A stretch of DNA of 64,000 bases, taken from the NCBI GenBank assembly GCA_934486615.1, contig CAKSQO010000004.1, positions 95,275 to 159,274 of the forward strand, given 5' to 3'. This document shows positions 16,110 to 25,321 of this stretch, one piece after another. The translations under genes and the position numbers were made by a program. Below the pieces are notes generated by a model. The model was not told the origin of the DNA. It saw only the letters and a list, made by a program, of their open reading frames with translations, and ran no database searches. Source of the DNA: an uncultured Eubacteriales bacterium. GTDB lineage: Bacteria; Bacillota; Clostridia; Oscillospirales; Acutalibacteraceae. The first letter of the stretch is position 1; each line of letters starts with the position of its first letter.

Positions 16110-19100
16110 TCAGAAGAAAGAGATCTGATTTGAGTCGGGCAAAAAGTCCAGGACGTGCAGCTCTGTCAGCGCAGCAACGATGGATTTGCCCAATCCTGCG
16201 ACGGTTATCAGCTCGTCCTTTGACATATAGCCGCCCTCGTGCTTTGCAGCCTGCGCGATGCCGATTGCAGCGTTGTCACCGATACCGCTTATGCAGTTAA
16301 ACGGCAGGCGTATCGAGCCGTCCTCGACCTTATACAGCTTGGCATCGGACTTGTAAAAGTCGATGGGCAGGAAGTTAATCCCGCGCGCCATCATCTCGTT
16401 AACTATCTGCAAAATAGCCATTCGGGCATTGTCCTTAGCATTTGCGAGCTTGCCCTTTGCGGTGATCTCGGCCATAGCGGCCCTGACGGCACTGCGGCCG
16501 CCCATCAGCGTTTTTGCGTCAAGCTCGTCACTGCGCACGCTGAAGTAAGCAGCGTAGTATTCGACGGGGCGATGCACCTTGTACCAGCCCAGGCGCAGCG
16601 TGGCTATCATATAAGCGGCAGCGTGCGCTTTTGGGAACATATACTTTATTTTGAAGCATGAGTCGATGTACCACTCGGGTACGTCGTGCTCGCGCATCGC
16701 AGCGATATGCTCCTCGGTCAGCAGCTTGGTCGCCTTACCCTTTCGGGTGATCTCCATAATCTTGAACGCCATCTTCGGCTGCAGCCCTTTGTGAAGCAGG
16801 TAGGTCATAATGCTGTCACGCGTTCCGATAACCTCGGAAATGGTGCAGATGTTGTTCTTGATAAGCTCCTGCGCGTTGCCGAGCCATACGTCCGTGCCGT
16901 GCGAAAGTCCCGAAATCTGCAGCAGGTCGGAAAAAGTCTTAGGCTGCGTTTCAACCAACATTCCGCGAACAAAGTTCGTTCCGACCTCGGGCAGCGAGAA
17001 CGTGCCCGTCCGGGAATCAATGTCCTCGGGCTTTACGCCGAGTGCTTCGGTCGACGTAAACAGGCTCATGACCTTCTCGTCGCTCATAGGCACACTCATA
17101 ACGGGTATGCCCGTGAATTCCTCAAGGTACTTGTATATCGTCGGCACATCGTGCCCGAGTATGTCAAGCTTGAGAATAGTGTCGTGTATCGAATGGAAGT
17201 CGAAGTGCGTCGTCTTAGTGTCGGAATTGACGTCGTCGGCGGGATGCTGCACGGGGCAGAAGTCGTACACGTCAAAGTCGCGCGGGACGACGACCATTCC
17301 GCCGGGGTGCTGACCCGTGGTGCGCTTGACGCCGGTGCAGCCTATCGTCAGGCGGTCGGCCTCGGCCTTGTTGAGCGTTATTCCGCGCTCTTCGGCATAT
17401 TTGCGTACATAGCCGTAGGCGGTCTTGTCAGCGACGGTAGCGATAGTTCCCGCCTTGAATACGTTCTCGCTGCCGAACAGCGTCTCGGTGAATTTGTGGG
17501 CGCAGGACTGATACTCGCCGGAGAAGTTCAGGTCAATATCAGGCGTTTTGTCGCCGTCGAAGCCGAGGAACGTCTCAAACGGTATGTCGTGACCGTCGCG
17601 GTTAAGCTCTGCGCCGCACTTGGGGCACTTCTTCGGCGGCAGGTCGAAGCCCGAGCCGACCGAGCCGTCGGTGATGAACTCGCTGTACTTGCACTCGGGG
17701 CAGACGTAATGCGGCGCCAACGGATTAACCTCCGAAATGCCCGACATCGTGGCAACGAATGACGAGCCGACCGAACCTCGCGAGCCGACGAGGTAGCCGT
17801 GCTCGACCGAGTCGGCAACCAGTTTCTGCGCGGTAACGTACATTATCGAAAAACCGTTCTTGATAATCGAGCCGAGCTCCTTGTCAAGGCGCTTTTGGAT
17901 AATTTCGGGCAACGGGTCGCCGTAGACCTCGTGTGCCTTTTTATATGTGACCTCCTGAATTATCTCGTCCGAGCCGGGAATTGACGGCGGGAAGTTGCCC
18001 TCCGGAATAGGTCTGAAGAACTCGACGAGGTCGGCAATCTTGTTCGGGTTTTCAACAACGACCTCGTAGGCCTTTTTCTTGCCCAGATAGGCGAAGTCGG
18101 ACAGCATTTCGTCGGTCGTCTTGAAGTAAAGCGGAGCCTGATTGTCGGCGTCGGAGAAGCCCTGACCCGCCATAAGTATCGCGCGGAATTTTGCGTCCGA
18201 CTTGTTTAGGAAGTGCACGTCGCCCGTCGCCACAACGAGCTTTCCGAGCTTGTCGGCCAGCTTGATTATGGTCTTGTTTATGGCGTTAAGCTCCTCTTCG
18301 CTCTTGACAATCCCCTCGCGCACCATAAACTCGTTGTTGCCGTTGGGCTGGATTTCGAGAAAGTCGTAGAAGCTCGCAATCTCGAGCAACTCCGCCCACG
18401 GACGGCCGTTGAGCACCGCCTGATACAGCTCGCCCTGCTCGCAGGCGCTGCCGATGAGCAGGCCGTCGCGGTAGTTTATCAGCTCGCTGCGCGGAATACG
18501 CGGGCGGCGGTAGTAATATTTAAGGTGCGACATCGAGACGAGCTTGTACAGATTTTTAAGCCCGACGTGGTTGCGTGCAAGGATTATCATATGGTGCGCG
18601 CGCAGCTTCTTCGGGTCGTTACCCGCAAGGGCGCGGTTGATATCTGCGATGTTGTCGCACTCGTGCTCGGGCAGCACGCGCAGCTTTTCGAGCAGCTTAA
18701 CAAATATCGCGCTGAGTATAGTCGCATCGTCGACCGCGCGGTGGTGGTTGAAGTCGTTAAGCTCCAGCGCCTTTGCAACGGTGTCGAGCTTGTGGTTGGA
18801 TATGTTAGGCAGCAGCGAGCGCGCCATGGGCACGGTGTCGCACGAGGGGTTGCCGATGACCCTGTTCAGCCTTATGCACGCCGCGCGCAGAAAGGACATA
18901 TCAAACGGCGCGTTGTGCGCAACAAGCAGCCTGTCCCCGATAAAGTCGAGGAACTTTGGCACGATGTCATCCTCAAACGGCGCGTCGGCGACCATTTCGT
19001 CGGTTATGCCCGTGATCTCTACAACGCGCGCGGGAATCGGCATACGCGGGTTGACAAGCGACGAGAACGTGTCGACGACCTCGCCGCCGCGAATGAGGAC

Positions 19101-20393
19101 CGCGCCTATCTCGGTTATGCGGTCGTTGACAGGACTGAAGCCCGTAGTCTCAAAGTCAAAGCATATAAACTCGCCGTTGAACGGCTCGTTGCACTCGCCG
19201 TCTATTACGGGTACCATATCATTAACGTAGTAAGCCTCAACGCCGTAAATCGCCTTGAAGTCGGGGTCGTCCTTGCGGATGGCCGCGACGGTATTCATAA
19301 CCTCAGGGAATGCCTGTACCACGCCGTGGTCGGTTATGGCGACAGCCTTGTGCCCCCACTTGTGGGCACGCTTTATGAGCGCTTCCGCGTCGGCAAGGCC
19401 GTCCATCTGCGACATCTTGCTGTGCATATGCAGCTCGACGCGCTTGTTCTCAGCGCGGTCCGTTTCCTCATATTTGTCAACCTTGGCAATTATCATCGGG
19501 TCAAAGACGTAGTCATTCTCGTATTTGTCGTTGACCATTGAGCCGCGCAAAAGCAGGCAGTCGCCGTTTTTGAGCGCTTCGACCCACTTTGTCTGCTCAA
19601 GCGGCAGATATGTTTTCACCATTACGGAGTTTGTGTAGTCGCTGACGTTTATGTTTATCCTCAGCTTGTTGCCTGCGCGGGTGGGGCTTGTTTCAAAGCC
19701 GAACACCTCGCCCCAGATAACACAGTAGCCGATGTCGGGGGTCAGGTTGACGATGGGAGTCGGCTCGCCCTTTATCTTTGATGAGCCGCCGTTTCTCGCC
19801 CAGATAACGCTCGCCGTGTCAAGAAAGACGGGCAGCCCGTCGGCAGGTGGGGTCAGATGAACGCGCTTTTGCGGCTTGGGCTTTGCAGCTTCGAGCACCT
19901 CTTTGGGCACAACGACCTCGTGCGCTTCGGTAGCGCCCGAGAAGCCGACCTCGGCATTCAAGCCGAAAAGGCGGTGGATAAGCCCCACCAGCTTGCGGTC
20001 AATGTCGTCGAGGGTGCTCAGTCCCCCGTTTTTGAGCGCAATGTCGACCTTGCTGCCATCGACGCTCACGGCGCAGGAGTTGAACACTCCGCTGAGCGCC
20101 GCATTCGAGGCGATAAGCTCGTCTATGGCAAAGGCGACCGCTTTCTCGTCAAGCAATGCGTTATCAAAGCCGACCTCGGCGCTGACCCGGCTCAAGCTAA
20201 GCCCGCGTCTTATCGCGTCGAGCAGAGCCGCGTGGGCGTTGCGGTCGATGACCTCGGCGTAGCGCAGCCCAATTAAGAGCGTGCGCTCGGACTTGTTCGT
20301 TTTGACGAACGTAACGCTCGCCTTGTCGGCCGCGGGCACTCCTGAGTAGTCAAAAACGCCTGAGAAAACCGCGGAAAACGGTACTTGCTTCAA
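16110..20393 (-). CDS. polC: DNA polymerase III alpha subunit, Gram-positive type PolC
   Basis: The main replicative polymerase of low-GC Gram-positives. The 1427-residue protein has an N-terminal domain, then an OB fold (about 215-300) and the first PHP part with VELHMHSKMSQMDG. A DnaQ-like proofreading exonuclease is inserted at about 405-570; it shows FICFDFETTG (DxE), NHHRAVDDA and the terminal Asp. PHP continuation, a zinc finger with CPECKYSEF and CPKCGAELNR, and the polymerase palm with PDIDLNFSGEY follow. This domain order is specific to PolC, not DnaE. It is the last gene of the pyrH-to-polC operon, three bases after ispG. Confidence 0.97.
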   Translation of the reverse strand: MKQVPFSAVFSGVFDYSGVPAADKASVTFVKTNKSERTLLIGLRYAEVIDRNAHAALLDAIRRGLSLSRVSAEVGFDNALLDEKAVAFAIDELIASNAALSGVFNSCAVSVDGSKVDIALKNGGLSTLDDIDRKLVGLIHRLFGLNAEVGFSGATEAHEVVVPKEVLEAAKPKPQKRVHLTPPADGLPVFLDTASVIWARNGGSSKIKGEPTPIVNLTPDIGYCVIWGEVFGFETSPTRAGNKLRININVSDYTNSVMVKTYLPLEQTKWVEALKNGDCLLLRGSMVNDKYENDYVFDPMIIAKVDKYEETDRAENKRVELHMHSKMSQMDGLADAEALIKRAHKWGHKAVAITDHGVVQAFPEVMNTVAAIRKDDPDFKAIYGVEAYYVNDMVPVIDGECNEPFNGEFICFDFETTGFSPVNDRITEIGAVLIRGGEVVDTFSSLVNPRMPIPARVVEITGITDEMVADAPFEDDIVPKFLDFIGDRLLVAHNAPFDMSFLRAACIRLNRVIGNPSCDTVPMARSLLPNISNHKLDTVAKALELNDFNHHRAVDDATILSAIFVKLLEKLRVLPEHECDNIADINRALAGNDPKKLRAHHMIILARNHVGLKNLYKLVSMSHLKYYYRRPRIPRSELINYRDGLLIGSACEQGELYQAVLNGRPWAELLEIASFYDFLEIQPNGNNEFMVREGIVKSEEELNAINKTIIKLADKLGKLVVATGDVHFLNKSDAKFRAILMAGQGFSDADNQAPLYFKTTDEMLSDFAYLGKKKAYEVVVENPNKIADLVEFFRPIPEGNFPPSIPGSDEIIQEVTYKKAHEVYGDPLPEIIQKRLDKELGSIIKNGFSIMYVTAQKLVADSVEHGYLVGSRGSVGSSFVATMSGISEVNPLAPHYVCPECKYSEFITDGSVGSGFDLPPKKCPKCGAELNRDGHDIPFETFLGFDGDKTPDIDLNFSGEYQSCAHKFTETLFGSENVFKAGTIATVADKTAYGYVRKYAEERGITLNKAEADRLTIGCTGVKRTTGQHPGGMVVVPRDFDVYDFCPVQHPADDVNSDTKTTHFDFHSIHDTILKLDILGHDVPTIYKYLEEFTGIPVMSVPMSDEKVMSLFTSTEALGVKPEDIDSRTGTFSLPEVGTNFVRGMLVETQPKTFSDLLQISGLSHGTDVWLGNAQELIKNNICTISEVIGTRDSIMTYLLHKGLQPKMAFKIMEITRKGKATKLLTEEHIAAMREHDVPEWYIDSCFKIKYMFPKAHAAAYMIATLRLGWYKVHRPVEYYAAYFSVRSDELDAKTLMGGRSAVRAAMAEITAKGKLANAKDNARMAILQIVNEMMARGINFLPIDFYKSDAKLYKVEDGSIRLPFNCISGIGDNAAIGIAQAAKHEGGYMSKDELITVAGLGKSIVAALTELHVLDFLPDSNQISFF

Positions 20394-20396
20394 TTT

Positions 20397-21449
20397 TTAC
20401 AACCTCTCGATCTCACTGATAAGCTCGTCAATTATGCGGCTTTCGTCGATTTTGCGCACTACCTTACCCTTTTTTATGAGCATGGCGCAGCCGTCGCCGC
20501 CCGCGATGCCGATGTCGGCGTCGCTCGCTTCGCCCGGGCCGTTGACGACGCAGCCCATAATGGCGACCTTTATGTCCTTGGTGCAGCCGCTCAGCCGCTC
20601 CTCCGCCTGCCTGACAAGGCTGACGAGGTCGATTCGCGTGCGCCCGCAGGTGGGGCACGAAACGACGGTCACGCCGCCCTTGCGCAGGCCGCACGATTTA
20701 AGTATGTCGATGCCCGCCTTGACCTCCTCGGCGGGGTCGTCGGTCAGCGACACGCGGATAGTGTCGCCTATTCCCGAAAGCAGCAGTCCGCCGACGGCGC
20801 ACGACGATTTGATTATGCCTCGGCGCAGGCTGCCCGCCTCGGTCACACCGAGGTGCAGCGGATAGCTGCAGCGCTCGGCAATGAGTGAGTAGGCCTCAAA
20901 GGTGCGCCTTGCGTCGGATGATTTTATGGAAATGACTATGTCGTCAAAGTCAAATTTTTCGAGTAATGACGCATGATAAAGCGCACTCTCGACCAGCGCT
21001 TCGGGCACAGGGCCGCCGTATTTGGCGAGGATATGCTTCTCAAGCGAGCCGGAGTTGACCCCGATTCTTATCGGGATACCGCGCTGCCTGCACGCGTCGG
21101 CGACCGCTTTCACGCGGCTGTCGTCACCGATGTTGCCGGGGTTTATTCTGATTTTATCAACGCCCGCAGCGGCGCACTCGAGTGCTAAGCGGTAATCGAA
21201 ATGAATATCGGCGACGACCGGCATCGTGACCGCGTTTTTGAGCGCGTCGATCAGCGCCACAGCCGCCGTATCGGGAACGGCAACGCGTATTATCTCGCAC
21301 CCCGCGGTCTGAAGCCGACGCGCCTGCTCGACGTTGCCCTGAATGTCGTAGGACGGCACATTGAGCATCGACTGAACGCTGACGGGCGCGTCCCCGCCGA
21401 CGGCGACCGAGCCGACCCTGACCTGTTTTGAAACTCTGCGCTTGTACAT
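20397..21449 (-). CDS. ispG: 4-hydroxy-3-methylbut-2-enyl diphosphate synthase (flavodoxin-dependent type)
   Basis: Iron-sulfur enzyme converting MEcPP to HMBPP in the MEP isoprenoid pathway. The 350-residue length is that of the bacterial short form. Seen are VSVQSMLNVPSYD at the N-terminal barrel, KIRINPGNIGDD, and the [4Fe-4S] cysteines in VSCPTCGRTRIDL and IMGCVVNGPGEASDADIG. AAGGTGA precedes the ATG. It lies between rseP and polC in the operon. Together with dxr in the same unit it provides the isopentenyl diphosphate consumed by uppS. Confidence 0.97.
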   Translation of the reverse strand: MYKRRVSKQVRVGSVAVGGDAPVSVQSMLNVPSYDIQGNVEQARRLQTAGCEIIRVAVPDTAAVALIDALKNAVTMPVVADIHFDYRLALECAAAGVDKIRINPGNIGDDSRVKAVADACRQRGIPIRIGVNSGSLEKHILAKYGGPVPEALVESALYHASLLEKFDFDDIVISIKSSDARRTFEAYSLIAERCSYPLHLGVTEAGSLRRGIIKSSCAVGGLLLSGIGDTIRVSLTDDPAEEVKAGIDILKSCGLRKGGVTVVSCPTCGRTRIDLVSLVRQAEERLSGCTKDIKVAIMGCVVNGPGEASDADIGIAGGDGCAMLIKKGKVVRKIDESRIIDELISEIERL

Positions 21450-21465
21450 TTTTAAGTCACCTTCG

Positions 21466-22518
21466 TCAGGTAAAAAGTTTGTAAATATCGCTGAACATCA
21501 CGACCGCCATCAGCGCAAGCAGCGCAATGAAGCCGACCGTGTGCACTATGCCCTCGTACTTGGCGGGGACAGGCTTGCGGCGAATCATTTCGATAATGAT
21601 AAACAGTGCGCGGCTGCCGTCGAGCGCCGGAATGGGCAGCATATTGAATATGCCGAGGTTGACGGTTATCAGGCACGCGAGGTACAGCGCGGACGAAAGC
21701 GACTGCCGCGCCGCGTCGCCTATCGCGACGGTTATGCCGACAGGACCGCTCATATCGTTGATGCCGTAACGCCCCGTAAGCAGGTCGCCCAGCGACATAA
21801 ACACGATTCTGGCGTTTGAAAGCACGGTCTTGCCCGCATTTTTCAGAACAGAACCGAAGCTGCGCTTTTCGCCGTAGACAAAGAAGTCGAGCTTGATATA
21901 GCGCTTGCCGTCGTTATACTCATGAAGATCGAACTTAACGCCGTCAAGCTCGGTCTTTTTGCCGTCGCGCCTGACGACAAAGTCAACGCTGCCGTCCTTA
22001 TCGGAGGTCAGGATATAGCTCAAATCATAGGTCGTGTAGACCGCGCGGCCGTTGGCTCGGATTATCTCGTCGCCGACCTGAAGGCCGTACCGGCTGCTGA
22101 CAGCGTTGTCGTCAAATTTGGCGACGGTCGTGGTCGCGAACATATTCTGCGAGGCGACGATTACCACGGCCAGCACAAAGCCGAGCAATATATTGAACAC
22201 GGCGCCCGCGATGATGACGAGCAGCCGCCGCCAGGCCTTGGCTTTGCCGAAAGCACGCGGGTCATCACTTTCTTCGTCCTCGCCCTCCATTGCGCAGAAG
22301 CCGCCGAACGGAATAAGGCGCAGCGAATACTCGGTCTCGCCGATCTTCTTTTTAAACAGGCGCGGGCCGAAGCCGACCGCGAACTCGTTTACGCGTATGT
22401 GGTTGAGCTTGGCAAGCAGAAAATGGCCGAACTCGTGGATAACGATAACGACGATAAACACAAGCACAGCCACAAGGTAAGGCCAGACGCTATTCCATAT
22501 ATTTGCTACGGTTTGGAT
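21466..22518 (-). CDS. rseP: RseP/RasP-type site-2 intramembrane metalloprotease, non-canonical start
   Basis: Zinc intramembrane protease of the M50B family that cleaves anti-sigma factors and signal-peptide remnants. Membrane helix 1 carries VIVIHEFGHFLLAK with the HExxH motif. A single PDZ domain follows (GLQVGDEIIRANGRAVYTT). The third catalytic residue sits in NMLPIPALDGSRAL, and two C-terminal helices follow. No ATG, GTG or TTG lies between the dxr stop and the first helix. The only well-spaced candidate is ATC at 22518, nine bases after AAAGGA, giving about 350 residues. A GTG further in would shorten helix 1 and has no Shine-Dalgarno. A sequencing error is another explanation. Confidence 0.85.
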   Translation of the reverse strand: MQTVANIWNSVWPYLVAVLVFIVVIVIHEFGHFLLAKLNHIRVNEFAVGFGPRLFKKKIGETEYSLRLIPFGGFCAMEGEDEESDDPRAFGKAKAWRRLLVIIAGAVFNILLGFVLAVVIVASQNMFATTTVAKFDDNAVSSRYGLQVGDEIIRANGRAVYTTYDLSYILTSDKDGSVDFVVRRDGKKTELDGVKFDLHEYNDGKRYIKLDFFVYGEKRSFGSVLKNAGKTVLSNARIVFMSLGDLLTGRYGINDMSGPVGITVAIGDAARQSLSSALYLACLITVNLGIFNMLPIPALDGSRALFIIIEMIRRKPVPAKYEGIVHTVGFIALLALMAVVMFSDIYKLFT

Positions 22519-22537
22519 ACAGACCAGTCCTTTCGGT

Positions 22538-23680
22538 TCAAATGCGGCTGAGCACCGCTTCTCTTGCAGCAGAGTCGGCGGCGAGAATATCGTCGATGCA
22601 GGTGACCTCGCCCACTGCCTGAGCGGCGGTCGCGGCCTCGACAAGGTCGCCGATCCGATTAAATCCGATCTTCCGCTCAAGAAAGAGCGCCACCGCCTGC
22701 TCGTTAGCGCCGTTGGCGGCGACAGGCTTCAGCCCGCCTGCTTTTATCGCGTCGATGCAGACGCGCAGGCACTTGAACGTGTCGGTATCGGGGCGGCAGA
22801 AGGTCATTTCGGCCGCGTCGGTAAGGCTGAGCCGCTCGCACGGCGCGGTGCAGCGGTCGGGGTAAGTCAGCGCGTACTGAATGGGCACACGCATATCGTG
22901 GACGCCTATCTGCCCGATTATCGAGCCGTCGTCGAATTCGACTGCAGAGTGCAGCAGGCTCTCACGGTGGACGACGACCTCGATGTCGTCGGCGGTCACG
23001 TCAAACAGGCGCACGGCCTCAATGACCTCAAGGCCCTTGTTCATCATAGTCGCGCTGTCGACGGTTATTTTTGCGCCCATGCTCCAGTTCGGGTGCTTGA
23101 GCGCCTGCTCGACGGTCACGCCCTCAAGCTCTGCGCGCGTTTTGCCGAAGAACGGCCCGCCCGAAGCGGTCAGCAGGATCTTGTGCAGCCGTCTGCTCGG
23201 GGGCGCGGCGTTCAGGCACTGGAATATTGCCGAGTGCTCGCTGTCGACGGGCAGTATCTTAACGCCTGCGTCGGCCGCGGCTTTCATAACGAGGTCGCCG
23301 CCCGTGACGAGCGTTTCCTTATTTGCGAGGGCGAGCGTTTTGCCCGCCTTTATCGCGGCAAGAGTCGGGCGCAGCCCTGCGATACCGACGACGGAGTTGA
23401 GCACGATATCGGCCTCGGCGACCGAGGCACACTCGCACACGCCGTCAATGCCCGTGAGCAGCTTATAGTCGAGGTCGCGCGTGCGTGCACGGAAATCCGC
23501 CGCCGCCTTTTCGTCGACAACGGCGATATATTTCGGTTTGAACCTGCGCGCCTGCTTCTCAAGCAGGTCGATGCTGCGGTTGGCCGTCAGCGCGCAGACG
23601 CTCATCGAGCGCTGCTCGATAACATCGAGCGTCTGGGTGCCTATCGAGCCCGTTGAGCCTAAAACGGCTATGCTTTTCAT
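22538..23680 (-). CDS. dxr: 1-deoxy-D-xylulose 5-phosphate reductoisomerase
   Basis: NADPH- and metal-dependent enzyme making MEP from DXP, the committed step of the MEP pathway. The 380-residue protein begins with the nucleotide-binding loop SIAVLGSTGSIGTQTLD. Seen further are LANKETLVTGG, PVDSEHSAIFQ with the metal and substrate ligands, LTASGGPFFGK, HPNWSMGAKITVDSATMMNK, and the active-site region near ANGANEQAV. The ATG at 23680 is preferred (AAAGG seven bases upstream) over a GTG at 23695. It lies between cdsA and rseP in the operon. Confidence 0.97.
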   Translation of the reverse strand: MKSIAVLGSTGSIGTQTLDVIEQRSMSVCALTANRSIDLLEKQARRFKPKYIAVVDEKAAADFRARTRDLDYKLLTGIDGVCECASVAEADIVLNSVVGIAGLRPTLAAIKAGKTLALANKETLVTGGDLVMKAAADAGVKILPVDSEHSAIFQCLNAAPPSRRLHKILLTASGGPFFGKTRAELEGVTVEQALKHPNWSMGAKITVDSATMMNKGLEVIEAVRLFDVTADDIEVVVHRESLLHSAVEFDDGSIIGQIGVHDMRVPIQYALTYPDRCTAPCERLSLTDAAEMTFCRPDTDTFKCLRVCIDAIKAGGLKPVAANGANEQAVALFLERKIGFNRIGDLVEAATAAQAVGEVTCIDDILAADSAAREAVLSRI

Positions 23681-23691
23681 ATCTATACCTT

Positions 23692-24507
23692 TCACGCTAT
23701 CAAAGCGATATATTCGGAGAAAATGAGGACTATCGGAAACGAAAACAGCGCGCTGTCAACCCGGTCGATCACTCCGCCGTGACCCGGGAAGAAGTTGCCG
23801 TAGTCCTTTACGCCGTAGAAGCGCTTGACAGCCGAAGCGAACAGGTCGCCGACCATTCCGCCGCACGACGCAAGCAGCGACGCGGGGATAAGCGCGAAGT
23901 AATTGACCGACGCGTCCTTTACGAAGCAGCCCGTGTACAAAAGCGCAAAGCCTACCTCGACGAGTATACAGAATATGACCCCGCCGACTGCGCCCTCGAC
24001 CGTTTTTTTCGGGCTGAGGATGGGCGCAAGCTTGTGCTTACCGAACAGCGTGCCGACAAAGTAAGCGCCCGTGTCGGTAATCCACGCACTGATTCCCGCC
24101 ACGAAGAAGCAGAAAATGCCGAACTTGTTGTCGAGCAGGCGCAGAATTGCAGCGAAGCCGAACGACACGAATATCGCCATCAGGGCGTTGAGAAACTGAT
24201 TTTCAAGCCGTCCGTGCTCGGTGTACTCTCTCAAAGAGCCGAGCGCGAAAGCTATGAAGTAAAGTGCCGTCAGGGTCAGGTAGTTCATGGGGATATAACC
24301 CCTGACGATGTATGGGCACACGGCAAGATATACTATCGACGCCACATAAAGCAGCATGTTGTCGTTGCGCGAAACCTTGTGTATCTCAGTCGCGGCGACG
24401 GCTCCGAGCACGGTCAGCGCGATGCAGACAGCGGCCGTGTCCTTAAACGCAAGCAGAGCTATCACGACCGTGATGGCGACAACGGCGGTTATTATTCTCT
24501 TTTTCAT
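23692..24507 (-). CDS. cdsA: Phosphatidate cytidylyltransferase
   Basis: Membrane enzyme making CDP-diacylglycerol from phosphatidate and CTP, the branch point of phospholipid synthesis. The 271-residue protein has seven to eight hydrophobic helices. The family signature is in the C-terminal third: LSPKKTVEGAVGG and VKDYGNFFPGHGGVIDRVDS. A DTGAYFVG segment is also typical. GGGGG precedes the ATG. It lies between uppS and dxr, the classic uppS-cdsA-dxr-rseP order. Confidence 0.96.
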   Translation of the reverse strand: MKKRIITAVVAITVVIALLAFKDTAAVCIALTVLGAVAATEIHKVSRNDNMLLYVASIVYLAVCPYIVRGYIPMNYLTLTALYFIAFALGSLREYTEHGRLENQFLNALMAIFVSFGFAAILRLLDNKFGIFCFFVAGISAWITDTGAYFVGTLFGKHKLAPILSPKKTVEGAVGGVIFCILVEVGFALLYTGCFVKDASVNYFALIPASLLASCGGMVGDLFASAVKRFYGVKDYGNFFPGHGGVIDRVDSALFSFPIVLIFSEYIALIA

Positions 24508-24522
24508 AAAGCCGACCCCCTA

Positions 24523-25266
24523 CTACTTTGCGCCGCCGAAACGGCGGTCGCGCCGCGCGTACTCGGCGACGGCCTCGTCAATGTCTTTCGACGAGAAATC
24601 GGGCCACAGCACGTCGGTGAACCAAAACTCCGCATAGGCGGTCTGCCATATCAGATAGTTTGACAGACGGTACTCCCCGCTCGGTCTGATCACGAGGTCG
24701 GGGTCGGGTACATCGGCGGTGTAAAGCCGCTCGGATATCGTTGCTTCGGTAATATCGTCGGGAGTGAGCCTGCCCTCGGCGGCCTCCTGCGCGATACGGC
24801 GCGCAGCGTGCACCAGCTCGTCGCGGCCGCCGTAGTTGAGTGCGATGTTGACGTAAAGCCCCGTCGCGTCCTTAGAGTCCTCCTCGGCGTCGACTATCAT
24901 CTTTTTTATATCGTCGTCAAGGCGGCTAAAGTCGCCGATGAAGCCGAGGCGGATATTCTCGCCTTTGAAGTTCTTTGAGTTGGCAAGGTAGCTTCTGAGC
25001 AGGTTCATTATGCCGTTGACCTCCTCGGCCGAGCGCTTCCAGTTCTCGGTCGAAAAGGCGTAAACGGTCAGGTATTTTATACCGATTTTATTGCAATAGC
25101 GCGCAATCGACTTGAATGTCGACGCACCCGCCGAGTGACCCGCCGAGCGCGGCAGGCCGCGCTTCTTTGCCCAGCGGCCGTTGCCGTCCATAATAATCGC
25201 GATATGTACCGGCAGCCTGTCGGCTTCGGGCAGAACGGTCGGCTTCTTTTTCTTAAACAGGCTCAT
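24523..25266 (-). CDS. uppS: Isoprenyl transferase (undecaprenyl diphosphate synthase)
   Basis: Cis-prenyltransferase that extends farnesyl diphosphate to the undecaprenyl carrier needed for peptidoglycan. The 247-residue protein shows HIAIIMDGNGRWAKKRGLPR with the catalytic Asp, SAGHSAGA, and LTVYAFSTENWKRS. The C-terminal substrate loop includes DPDLVIRPSGEYRLSNYLIW and YAEFWFTDVLWPDF. GAGGAG precedes the ATG. It sits between frr and cdsA; a hairpin with a U-run separates it from frr. Confidence 0.97.
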   Translation of the reverse strand: MSLFKKKKPTVLPEADRLPVHIAIIMDGNGRWAKKRGLPRSAGHSAGASTFKSIARYCNKIGIKYLTVYAFSTENWKRSAEEVNGIMNLLRSYLANSKNFKGENIRLGFIGDFSRLDDDIKKMIVDAEEDSKDATGLYVNIALNYGGRDELVHAARRIAQEAAEGRLTPDDITEATISERLYTADVPDPDLVIRPSGEYRLSNYLIWQTAYAEFWFTDVLWPDFSSKDIDEAVAEYARRDRRFGGAK

Positions 25267-25277
25267 AGTGCTCCTCT

Positions 25278-25314
25278 TTAAAACAAGGGCTGCAACACTT
25301 ATGAGTCACAGCCC
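25278..25314 (-). terminator. Intercistronic hairpin between frr and uppS (partial terminator)
   Basis: Stem GGGCTG (25287-25292) / CAGCCC (25309-25314) followed on the minus strand by UUGUUUUAAA. It looks like a weak terminator that could lower expression of the downstream lipid and replication genes relative to pyrH-frr. Confidence 0.55.
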
Positions 25315-25321
25315 CGCAATA

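Noticed and set aside
18213..19541. A 442-codon plus-strand frame opposite polC
   Set aside because: Composition is typical of an antisense shadow (high Val/Arg/His) and it contradicts the unambiguous PolC.
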